NCBI GenBank assembly: GCA_016550395.1
Contig: JABXGY010000116.1
Coordinates: 1-5,068 of the forward strand
Direction of reading: 5' to 3'
Source of the DNA: an archaeon
GTDB taxonomy: Archaea > Asgardarchaeota > Hermodarchaeia > Hermodarchaeales > Hermodarchaeaceae
Length of the DNA: 5,068 bases
Shown: positions 1 through 4,761 of the stretch, piece after piece
How the letters are laid out: each line of letters opens with the position of its first letter
Numbering within the stretch: the stretch's first letter is position 1
Made by a program: the position numbers and the translations under genes
The notes under the pieces: model-generated
Told to the model about the DNA's origin: nothing
Databases searched by the model: none
Seen by the model: only the letters and a program-made list of their open reading frames with translations

Positions 1-269
1 ATTAAAGAATAGAAATTCGATACTTTTCTAACTTCTACCTTCAGCAGTAAACAGTTGTACCTTGAAATGGTCCCCGAGTAGGGTTAAGTGGCGAGCTGCT
101 TGGCATGGTAAAATAGCTCACTTATCGTACCGAGTATTGGATGTAGAGATCAGGTATTCAGGGTAGATCGTTATGACCATAGTATCAGCCACTTAGAATA
201 ATCTAGCATCCTTATCGTAAAGATAAAGTTTCGGTGAACTTGCAAACTTTAGAAATTATTTCAGCTTTG
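1..269. other. Non-coding left edge
   Basis: No credible coding frame crosses this stretch. All three plus frames and two of the minus frames are stopped within the first 35 bases; the remaining minus frame stops near 84 and has no ATG. No T-loop signature of a tRNA is present on either strand. It holds a possible imperfect stem at 85-124: TAAGT then GAGCT on the left pair with AGCTC then ACTTA on the right, with a 3-nt bulge (GGC) and a 17-nt loop. It also holds the hairpin at 224-251, listed separately, and a 9-bp direct repeat CTTATCGTA at 121-129 and 211-219. It could be the 3' untranslated region of the leftward gene, an untranslated RNA, or plain intergenic DNA. Confidence 0.5.
224..251 (-). 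terminator. Possible terminator hairpin after the 117-aa gene
   Basis: TAAAGTTT at 224-231 and AAACTTTA at 244-251 form a perfect 8-bp stem with a 12-nt loop. It lies about 19 nt beyond the TAA stop of the minus-strand gene at 270-623. The stem is AT-rich and is followed on the minus strand only by a short TCTTTA stretch, not a clean T-run. A terminator or RNA-processing role is therefore inferred from position alone. Confidence 0.3.
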
Positions 270-623
270 TTAATAGGCTATTGTAGCACTTGTCGTTCTT
301 TGCGAAAGCGGATGCCCCATACTCAAGAGTTTATTTCGAATTTGCATTTGACGAATACGAATGCTTCCTGCCCGTGCTAAACGAGTACGATAAGCCCGAT
401 CTCTGTCAGCAGCTGCAATCGATCCATCAGAATATTGGGAATCAACGACTTCAATTTCTTTCTTGAGTCGATTTCGTTCAGCTTCAAGATGTTCATGTTC
501 CTGGATTAAAACTTCTACTTCGGTGGGAGGTTTGATCACAGTCTCTGATTGCATATCCTCAACTGGAACATTGAGCTTTTTACGACGTCTAAACCACGTT
601 TTGATTTTGTCTAAAAATCCCAT
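270..623 (-). CDS. Small basic helical protein with N-terminal amphipathic helix, function unknown
   Basis: I do not recognise this 117-aa protein. The start chosen is ATG at 623-621. A GTG three codons earlier (632-630) lies inside the Shine-Dalgarno sequence and is unlikely to be used. Residues 1-16 (MGFLDKIKTWFRRRKK) put F3, L4, I7, W10 and F11 on one helical face and are followed by a basic cluster, as in peripheral membrane anchors. Residues 35-60 are charged and coiled-coil-like (VEVLIQEHEHLEAERNRLKK). Residues 56-85 resemble a short helical hairpin: a helix, then Y-S-D-G-S-I at 64-69, then a second helix with D-R-D-R and A-Y-R. There is no cysteine, no signal peptide and no transmembrane segment. 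The gene lies downstream of the ArsR-type regulator on the same strand, 196 bp away, with its own leader, so it is probably transcribed separately. Membrane association is an inference. Confidence 0.8.
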   Translation of the reverse strand: MGFLDKIKTWFRRRKKLNVPVEDMQSETVIKPPTEVEVLIQEHEHLEAERNRLKKEIEVVDSQYSDGSIAAADRDRAYRTRLARAGSIRIRQMQIRNKLLSMGHPLSQRTTSATIAY

Positions 624-626
624 GTT

Positions 627-635
627 GATCACCTC
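627..635 (-). promoter_or_regulatory. Strong Shine-Dalgarno site that fixes the 117-aa start
   Basis: The minus strand reads GAGGTGATC, then AAC, then ATG (623-621). GAGGTGATC is a nine-base complement to the usual 3' end of archaeal and bacterial 16S rRNA (GATCACCTC). The GAGG core sits 8 nt before the ATG, which is ideal spacing. Because the in-frame GTG at 632-630 is part of this site, translation should begin at the ATG. Confidence 0.85.
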
Positions 636-646
636 TTCTTTTTGGA

Positions 647-665
647 GTTATCTGCACCTGATAAC
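647..665. repeat. Inverted repeat in the leader of the 117-aa gene
   Basis: GTTATC (647-652) and GATAAC (660-665) form a perfect 6-bp inverted repeat around TGCACCT. It lies 24-42 nt upstream of the ATG at 623, just before the ribosome-binding site on the minus strand. It could be an operator near the transcription start or an RNA hairpin in the leader. The two options cannot be separated from sequence. Confidence 0.35.
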
Positions 666-819
666 CAAGTTCTAGGATAGCTCCAATATGACATAGTCCC
701 CCTTGAAGACCAAGAAAATCGTTCTAATATCGATTGACAAATTAATTGCATATGGTCTCCTCAGTTTCCCTGTGCAAGTTTCCAGTTTTCAACTCGACTA
801 AAAAGTCTTTGTAAAATAA

Positions 820-1356
820 CTACAAATACTGGTTCTGGAGTGCGGAAATCACAGCAGTCAAATACTTACCAATTTCTTGCGTTTCTTTAGTCTTAGATTG
901 TAATCGTTGGATGATATCGATTGCCGCGCGCTTTCGATCAAGCTCATCGGGAATCCCTGGTAACCGTTGGGCCGCTACCACTAGCTGATAAATCTCCGGA
1001 TAATTACGCTGGATAAGTCCTTCAACAGTTTTTGGACGTCGAGCACCAGGGACAATCCGTACCACGCGTACACCTGTAGGCGTGATGTGAACGGATAATC
1101 GAACAGTTTTGGTTAAGCGGTAATATTTCCGGGGCGGTCCACGAATGCTTTCATCTTCATAAGTTTCCAAAAAGCCTTTCTCGATGAGTTCATCCAAGTG
1201 GCGAAGAATCGCTTGTTGATGAGCTTCTAATTCCCGACTGAGTTGCCCTAAGAACATGGGTTCATGAGCTAATCGTCGCAGAATTTCAAAACGTGTTGGG
1301 TTGCCAAGTAACCAAAATAATCGGATGTTATCTTCGATTTGATCGCGATCGGTCAC
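820..1356 (-). CDS. ArsR-type winged-helix transcriptional regulator, possibly heat-shock related
   Basis: This 178-aa DNA-binding protein begins at GTG (1356-1354), the only start codon after an in-frame TGA at 1389-1387. A weak GGAAGTG site lies 7 nt before it. The N-terminal half is a winged helix: residues 18-29 carry the typical GNPTRFEILRRL of ArsR-family helix 2. Residues 47-61 (QQAILRHLDELIEKG) form the recognition helix. Residues 62-82 form the wing, ending in GPPRKYYRLT. It has no cysteine at all, so it is not a classical ArsR/SmtB thiol metal sensor. The KYYRLTKTVRLSVHITP stretch continues as in many archaeal regulators of this kind. The C-terminal half (about residues 100-178) is helical and has no recognised ligand site. 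It is divergent from hsp20 across 169 bp of repeat-rich DNA, which suggests it controls hsp20 and itself, as Phr does in Pyrococcus. That target is inferred. Confidence 0.88.
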   Translation of the reverse strand: MTDRDQIEDNIRLFWLLGNPTRFEILRRLAHEPMFLGQLSRELEAHQQAILRHLDELIEKGFLETYEDESIRGPPRKYYRLTKTVRLSVHITPTGVRVVRIVPGARRPKTVEGLIQRNYPEIYQLVVAAQRLPGIPDELDRKRAAIDIIQRLQSKTKETQEIGKYLTAVISALQNQYL

Positions 1357-1386
1357 GGGTCGACACTTCCGTTGTTTCTTTTTGAC

Positions 1387-1403
1387 TCACTAAATGTTAG
1401 TGA
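1387..1403. repeat. Perfect 7-bp inverted repeat, candidate operator (IR1)
   Basis: TCACTAA-ATG-TTAGTGA has perfect 7-bp arms around a 3-nt spacer. It lies 31 bp upstream of the regulator's GTG start, within its probable leader and close to its transcription start. Its right arm TTAGTGAC is closely related to TTAGTCAC in the repeat at 1471-1491, which suggests one protein could recognise both. Autoregulation by the ArsR-type protein is the simplest reading. Confidence 0.55.
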
Positions 1404-1423
1404 CTTTTCGCGAGTATTTAGTG

Positions 1424-1439
1424 TTGTGGTATTGTGGTA
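1424..1439. repeat. Tandem 8-bp direct repeat upstream of TATA-like box
   Basis: TTGTGGTA occurs twice in immediate succession (1424-1431 and 1432-1439), three bases before the TATA-like box of hsp20. The position corresponds to the region just upstream of the TFB recognition element, where archaeal activators often bind. On the minus strand it lies between the same TATA-like box and the regulator gene. A binding role is inferred. Confidence 0.45.
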
Positions 1440-1442
1440 ATC

Positions 1443-1450
1443 TTTATAAG
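1443..1450 (+). promoter_or_regulatory. TATA box for hsp20, perhaps bidirectional
   Basis: TTTATAAG is a textbook archaeal TATA box. Initiation about 25 nt downstream would fall near 1470, giving an hsp20 leader of about 55 nt. The reverse strand reads CTTATAAA, so the same element could also serve the regulator. A weaker AT-rich alternative for the regulator is CTAAATA on the minus strand at 1421-1415. Confidence 0.55.
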
Positions 1451-1470
1451 GATGTTTTACACACATTTAG

Positions 1471-1505
1471 TTAGTCACAATATGTGAGTAAATTAGCGTG
1501 AGTAA
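1471..1505. repeat. Imperfect inverted repeat over expected hsp20 start, plus extra half-site (IR2)
   Basis: TTAGTCAC (1471-1478) and GTGAGTAA (1484-1491) are inverted repeats matching at 7 of 8 positions around AATAT. The second arm is repeated exactly at 1498-1505, 14 bp further on. The group covers the expected transcription start of hsp20, where a bound repressor would block the polymerase. The half-sites resemble those of the repeat at 1387-1403 but face in the opposite arrangement. Confidence 0.5.
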
Positions 1506-1525
1506 CACAAGGGGGCACAACTACA

Positions 1526-2182
1526 ATGAATCTATTCGATGATATTGACGAATTAATTAAACGCGAAATGCAACGATTTCGCCGCATGACCAAAGAAATG
1601 CCGTTAGCAGATGACCCCAGGCAACCACACATTGAAGAACGCGATGGGGAACGCATAATGCGCTGGGGACCCTTCATCTATGGTCGAACCACCATTATTG
1701 GTCCCGATGGTCGTAGGCAAACCCAAGAATGGGGAAACCTCACTCCTGAGGCTCGAGAAGAGATGAAGGCGCAAATGAAGAATCCAACCTTTACGTTTAT
1801 GTTTCCACCTCAACCCCAAGATCGTCGACCCTCTCCAATCCCTGATCCTTTGTCGCCAGATCGACCTTTTCCTGGTCCACAACCTCATTTCCAACTCAAA
1901 GAGAAGGAATACCTTATCGACATTATTGACACCGACGATGGCTATACTGCCATCTTTGATACTCCTGCCACCAATACCGATGATGTGAAGACCCGCGTGG
2001 ATGGGCATCACTTACAGCTGTGGATTCAGGGACAACTCTTTCGGGAATTAGAACTCCCAACTCCCGTTGAACTTACTTCGCTCCACTTCAAGAATGGCGT
2101 CGTGGAATTACAACTACGATCCAAGAAGCCAGAGGAAAAACCCACAAAAGCCTCCGGGGAATCGACCAACAAGACGGCGTAG
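1526..2182 (+). CDS. Hsp20 / alpha-crystallin family small heat-shock protein
   Basis: This 218-aa protein belongs to the archaeal small heat-shock proteins, ATP-independent holdases that keep unfolding proteins soluble in the cytoplasm. Residues 1-28 form a basic amphipathic helix. Residues 47-71 hold the WGPFIYGRTTIIGPDGRRQ segment and EWGN, typical of archaeal members. Residues 94-119 are a long proline-rich linker. The alpha-crystallin domain spans about 128-200, from YLIDIIDTDDGY through LQLWIQGQLFRELELP to the family signature N-G-V-V-E-L-Q-L at 190-197. The polar tail has no clear I-x-I/V motif, which normally links oligomer subunits. The ATG start is preceded by AGGGGG 12 nt away, a slightly distant ribosome-binding site. 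It is divergent from the ArsR-type regulator and probably controlled by it. At 218 aa it is longer than many Hsp20 proteins because of its N-terminal half and linker. Confidence 0.9.
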   Translation: MNLFDDIDELIKREMQRFRRMTKEMPLADDPRQPHIEERDGERIMRWGPFIYGRTTIIGPDGRRQTQEWGNLTPEAREEMKAQMKNPTFTFMFPPQPQDRRPSPIPDPLSPDRPFPGPQPHFQLKEKEYLIDIIDTDDGYTAIFDTPATNTDDVKTRVDGHHLQLWIQGQLFRELELPTPVELTSLHFKNGVVELQLRSKKPEEKPTKASGESTNKTA

Positions 2183-2189
2183 GTCGAAT

Positions 2190-2227
2190 GGACGGGTTAG
2201 CCAGGCCCGTCCTTCCCCACTATTTTT
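2190..2227 (+). terminator. Hairpin and T-run terminator of hsp20
   Basis: GGACGGG (2190-2196) pairs perfectly with CCCGTCC (2206-2212) around a 9-nt loop, beginning 7 bases after the hsp20 TAG stop. A T-rich stretch ending in TTTTT follows at 2223-2227. The gap between stem and T-run is 10 nt, longer than in a classical bacterial terminator, but archaeal termination relies mainly on the T-run. Confidence 0.6.
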
Positions 2228-2299
2228 CTGTCTTCCAACTTCAATCATATCTTGATAGATGTTCCATCAATTTTTTAGGGAGAACACACTTCAGCTCAT

Positions 2300-2902
2300 T
2301 TGAGGTTCGTGTACGTGGCTCACGAAGATTTCTATGAAGAACTTACCATTCTACACAAACAATATGGTATGCCAAGACGTATTGAGTTTGCAATGGAAAT
2401 GATACCCGAAGAATTTGCTCTCGTGCAACGATCAGTGGAAAGTGGACGACGTCATGACGTAACAATCTTCATTCAACATCAAGGCCAGTTTGTTGTTATC
2501 GAAAAACACGCTTATGCGAATACTGGAATTGTTCGGGCACCGTCAGGTGGCGCAATGCCTTCAGAGGACCTAATTACAGCTGCAAAACGCGAAGCCCGTG
2601 AAGAAACCGGATTTGATGTTGAAATCGAACGTTTTGTCTTGGAATCCCACGTATTGTTATCCTGTTGTGATCAACCTTCAGTTCCATGGGTCTCTTACGT
2701 GTTCCTTGCCCGCGTCATCGGAGGTCAACTTGGTGCCGAGGACCTAAAGGAAATTTCGGGAGTGCATTTACGGACTCGCCAAGAATTGCTAAAAGATGTG
2801 GGACCATTAATGGTGGCTTCAGAGCTAGGTGGCTTCAAGTATCGGGCGAAAATGACAGAAGCTTTTTTTGAAGAATTGGATGCGCTAGGTATCGTGATAT
2901 AA
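2300..2902 (+). CDS. Nudix hydrolase
   Basis: Nudix enzymes hydrolyse a nucleoside diphosphate linked to another group X, using Mg2+ or Mn2+. The diagnostic box G-x5-E-x7-R-E-x2-E-E-x-G-F is complete at residues 83-105, including metal-binding REAREE at 97-102, so the enzyme should be active. The substrate cannot be read from sequence. The fold begins at about residue 52 (HDVTIFI) and is preceded by HEDFYEEL and a PRRIEF segment. GIVRAPSGG leads into the box. The C-terminal 60 residues close the fold and add a helix. The start is uncertain: TTG at 2300 has no nearby ribosome-binding site, whereas GTG at 2315 has GAGGT 8 nt upstream and would give 195 aa. It sits 117 bp after hsp20, beyond the terminator, so it is probably a separate transcript. 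Confidence 0.9.
   Translation: MRFVYVAHEDFYEELTILHKQYGMPRRIEFAMEMIPEEFALVQRSVESGRRHDVTIFIQHQGQFVVIEKHAYANTGIVRAPSGGAMPSEDLITAAKREAREETGFDVEIERFVLESHVLLSCCDQPSVPWVSYVFLARVIGGQLGAEDLKEISGVHLRTRQELLKDVGPLMVASELGGFKYRAKMTEAFFEELDALGIVI
2302..2306 (+). promoter_or_regulatory. Possible Shine-Dalgarno favouring the GTG start of the Nudix gene
   Basis: GAGGT overlaps the TTG codon at 2300-2302 and lies 8 nt before GTG at 2315-2317. If it is used, the Nudix protein starts at residue V6 of the long form. Alternatively the AT-rich AATTTTTTA at 2269-2277 is a TATA element for a leaderless transcript beginning at the TTG. Sequence alone does not decide. Confidence 0.4.
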
Positions 2903-2915
2903 CGAATCTAAAACT

Positions 2916-4226
2916 TTAAAATGGCGCTCCACAATGGACACAGAATTTGGCTTCCGAGGTAGTAATCCGCCCACATTGATTACAGATCTTTCCAGCCTCT
3001 GCATCAGGCTGCATAGGTTCACTCGAAGATTTGGGTTTAGAAGCTTCTTCAGTTTCTTGCTCTGAGGGTTTCGGTGTAACTGGTTCTGGTTCCTTTGGAG
3101 TTACCCTAGCATCAGTAACAGTTGTTTCTTTCACTTCAAAACGAGTAATAGGACCATTCCGCATAGTGGATTCCTTTTGCAAAATGTGATTCGATGCAAT
3201 GAGAGCATAATTGAGTCGTTCAGCTTTTTCAGCTAGAGTAGTTTTTTTGCCTTCGATATCGCCTTCCTCATCTCCGATAAGAATTCGGGCGTTGATAGTT
3301 TCCAATTCATCCTTGACCTGGGCGAAATCTAGTTGAATTTGGGCATAATATCCTTGCAGTTGTTCAGCTCCAGTTTGGATCTGCTCATCCATGCGTTCTA
3401 ATTTTTCGTCGTACTCTGCTACGAGTCGATCATAGACGCGTTGACTGACTTCGCCTTTTTTCCTAAGAGTTTCAAGTCGCTCGAGTTCAGCCCGTTCATT
3501 GATATAGGTATCGATGAGGTTTTCAAGTTCAAAATCGCTATCACCAGCGGCTTTACTCAATTCATCTAAAAGCTGATCAGATGCGGTTCCATTTTCAGCG
3601 TACTCATCTTCAAGGGTGAGTTGACGACCACGAGCCATAAGACTGGCGAGCACATTTGAGGGAACAGGAATCGGTTTGACAGCTTCCGCCTTTAATTCCT
3701 CGGTGACTTCGGCTTTTGATGTAGCTGCCTCAACTCGAGTAGTAGTTGATTCAGGAGTTGTTGGGGGAGTAGCAACCGTACTGCCACAATAGATGCAGAA
3801 TTTGGATCCACCCTTTACTTGTCGGCCACAATTGGGACAATTCTGCGTTGTTGGCACTGTTTCAGGTGATGAAGCCTCGGCTACTGGTCTCTCTGGGGGT
3901 GATGTGGCATTGGGTAATATTTGACCACAATTGATACAATAATTTGAACCAGGAGGATTTCTAGTAAACCCACAGTTTGGACACCCGGCTGCAGATATTT
4001 TGGGGGCTGAAGGAGCCATTTCCGTAAGGCTAGTTCCACACCTTGTGCAGAATTTTTCTGAGCCCTTCAAGACTTTTCCACAATTCACACACTTAAGTTG
4101 CTTATCCTTTGGCTTAGGAGTAGGTTGCACCCCGACTTTCGATGTTGACACGGGAGTACCACACACCGTGCAAAACTTTGATTTTTTTGAAAGTGTGGCT
4201 CCACACCGACTACACTTCAAACTCAT
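2916..4226 (-). CDS. Five-zinc-ribbon coiled-coil protein
   Basis: The start chosen is ATG at 4226-4224 (436 aa), because the upstream TTG at 4241-4239 overlaps the ribosome-binding site. Five C-x2-C...C-x2-C-G ribbons are visible. Four are N-terminal, with cysteines at 5/8/19/22, 46/49/60/63, 82/85/97/100 and 130/133/144/147. The fifth, at 415/418/429/432, closes the protein almost at its last residue. Spacing between the pairs is 10, 10, 11, 10 and 10. Ser/Thr/Pro/Glu-rich linkers join the ribbons. The centre (about 230-352) is charged, helical and coiled-coil-like, with two hairpin turns: LRKKGEVSQRVYDRL near 254-268 and ARILIGDEEGDIEGKK near 313-328. No enzyme motif, signal peptide or membrane segment is seen. 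Related archaeal proteins are mostly unassigned, so a scaffold or adaptor role is inference. It converges on the Nudix gene with a 13-bp gap. Confidence 0.85.
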   Translation of the reverse strand: MSLKCSRCGATLSKKSKFCTVCGTPVSTSKVGVQPTPKPKDKQLKCVNCGKVLKGSEKFCTRCGTSLTEMAPSAPKISAAGCPNCGFTRNPPGSNYCINCGQILPNATSPPERPVAEASSPETVPTTQNCPNCGRQVKGGSKFCIYCGSTVATPPTTPESTTTRVEAATSKAEVTEELKAEAVKPIPVPSNVLASLMARGRQLTLEDEYAENGTASDQLLDELSKAAGDSDFELENLIDTYINERAELERLETLRKKGEVSQRVYDRLVAEYDEKLERMDEQIQTGAEQLQGYYAQIQLDFAQVKDELETINARILIGDEEGDIEGKKTTLAEKAERLNYALIASNHILQKESTMRNGPITRFEVKETTVTDARVTPKEPEPVTPKPSEQETEEASKPKSSSEPMQPDAEAGKICNQCGRITTSEAKFCVHCGAPF

Positions 4227-4235
4227 CGAACTGGT

Positions 4236-4284
4236 CTCCAAATATTATTATTTGTTGACTGCTACAAAAAGCATCCTAAATTAC
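4236..4284 (-). promoter_or_regulatory. Promoter and ribosome-binding site of the zinc-ribbon gene
   Basis: On the minus strand GGAG (4239-4236) lies 9 nt before the ATG at 4226 and overlaps the earlier TTG, which argues against the TTG start. Further upstream, purine-rich GCGAAAGT followed by AATTTAGG (4283-4276) looks like an archaeal TFB element plus TATA box. It would place the transcription start near 4254 with a leader of about 28 nt. The ribosome-binding site is secure; the promoter is tentative. Confidence 0.45.
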
Positions 4285-4354
4285 TTTCGCATTTGGGCGT
4301 AACCTTCAGAACAAAATTGAATCCCGATAAAAGTAGGTTTAATGAAGCCTATTA

Positions 4355-4555
4355 CTACATCGAGATTGGTTTTGGTGAAGAATACATTCGCTTGAAAAAT
4401 CTCACAGCATGGATTAGACGTAAAATAATTAGAATGATTAAGAGAACTAGTAATATCACACCAATCAATTCAAGTAATCCAAAAGTATCAATTATTGGTG
4501 GTGGTTGAAGACCAAAGAAAAGAATCACCAAAACCATTAACAGATACTCCAGCAT
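4355..4555 (-). CDS. Small two-helix membrane protein, function unknown
   Basis: I do not assign this 66-aa protein to a family. It has a strongly hydrophobic first segment (about residues 3-16, LEYLLMVLVILFFG), then QPPP and a short amphipathic stretch. A longer transmembrane helix follows (about 27-49, LLELIGVILLVLLIILIILRL) and then a basic tail (RFFKRMYSSPKP). The positive-inside rule would put the C-terminus in the cytoplasm. The ATG at 4555-4553 has GAGGG four bases upstream, which supports real translation. Its pattern loosely recalls very small bacterial and archaeal membrane peptides, but no signature residue makes this firm. It precedes the zinc-ribbon gene on the same strand by 128 bp and could share a transcript with it. 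An open frame on the opposite strand is a shadow of this gene. Confidence 0.7.
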   Translation of the reverse strand: MLEYLLMVLVILFFGLQPPPIIDTFGLLELIGVILLVLLIILIILRLIHAVRFFKRMYSSPKPISM

Positions 4556-4614
4556 TTATCCCTCGTGAGACTTAATTTCAATTCTGAATCTTAACGATTT
4601 CTACATATGTTCAC

Positions 4615-4623
4615 TTTTTAAAA
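4615..4623 (-). promoter_or_regulatory. Possible TATA box of the small membrane protein gene
   Basis: The minus strand reads TTTTAAAAA here, 60-68 nt upstream of the ATG, predicting a start near 4594 and a leader of about 40 nt. A competing AT-rich element, AATAAATAGT, lies at 4680-4671. The surrounding DNA is AT-rich, so the choice is uncertain. Confidence 0.3.
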
Positions 4624-4679
4624 TGGCATTTTGGGATAAATGGATACAAAATCGTAATTAAGAAATTGATACTATTTAT

Positions 4680-4695
4680 TACTTTTACAAAAGTA
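4680..4695. repeat. Perfect 7-bp inverted repeat, candidate operator
   Basis: TACTTTT-AC-AAAAGTA has perfect arms around two bases. It lies in the gap between two minus-strand genes and directly abuts AATAAATAGT, a possible TATA box for the small membrane protein. It is unlike the TTAGTGA-type repeats near hsp20, so a different protein would have to bind it. AT-rich DNA produces such repeats by chance more readily than average DNA. Confidence 0.35.
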
Positions 4696-4734
4696 GCTAA
4701 TTGCAACACAAGGCTTAAAACATCTTGAAAGAGG

Positions 4735-4740
4735 AAAAAA
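4735..4740 (-). terminator. T-run terminator of the right-edge gene
   Basis: The minus strand carries a run of six T, starting 21 nt after the TAA stop at 4764-4762 and followed by further pyrimidines. Archaeal RNA polymerase commonly stops at such runs without a hairpin, and no convincing stem precedes this one. Confidence 0.45.
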
Positions 4741-4761
4741 TCAGAAGACTTGGGGGAGGAG

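Noticed and set aside
60..180. Possible tRNA in the left edge
   Set aside because: The stem at 85-124 suggested an RNA, but there is no T-loop GTTCGA-like sequence on either strand and no acceptor stem of suitable spacing.
796..807. GACT-AAAA-AGTC hairpin after the regulator as a terminator
   Set aside because: The stem is only 4 bp and no T-run follows it on the minus strand; the T residues lie in the loop. Too weak to annotate.
1417..1440. Match to the Thermococcales Phr operator
   Set aside because: TTTA (1417-1420) and TGGTAA (1435-1440) are present, which recall elements I remember from Phr sites, but they are too far apart and sit upstream of the TATA-like box rather than at the start of transcription. 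The local inverted repeats are better operator candidates.
1604..2011. 135-codon open frame on the minus strand inside hsp20
   Set aside because: It lies wholly opposite a clear Hsp20 gene, and its translation has erratic composition with no recognisable domain. It is a shadow of the real gene.
2903..2915. Shared bidirectional terminator between the convergent Nudix and zinc-ribbon genes
   Set aside because: The 13-bp gap has no stem and no T-run longer than three in either direction, so termination must occur inside the neighbouring gene or by another mechanism.
4293..4508. 71-codon plus-strand frame opposite the small membrane protein
   Set aside because: It starts at TTG with no ribosome-binding site. 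The opposite frame has ATG, GAGGG at good spacing and a coherent two-helix membrane pattern.
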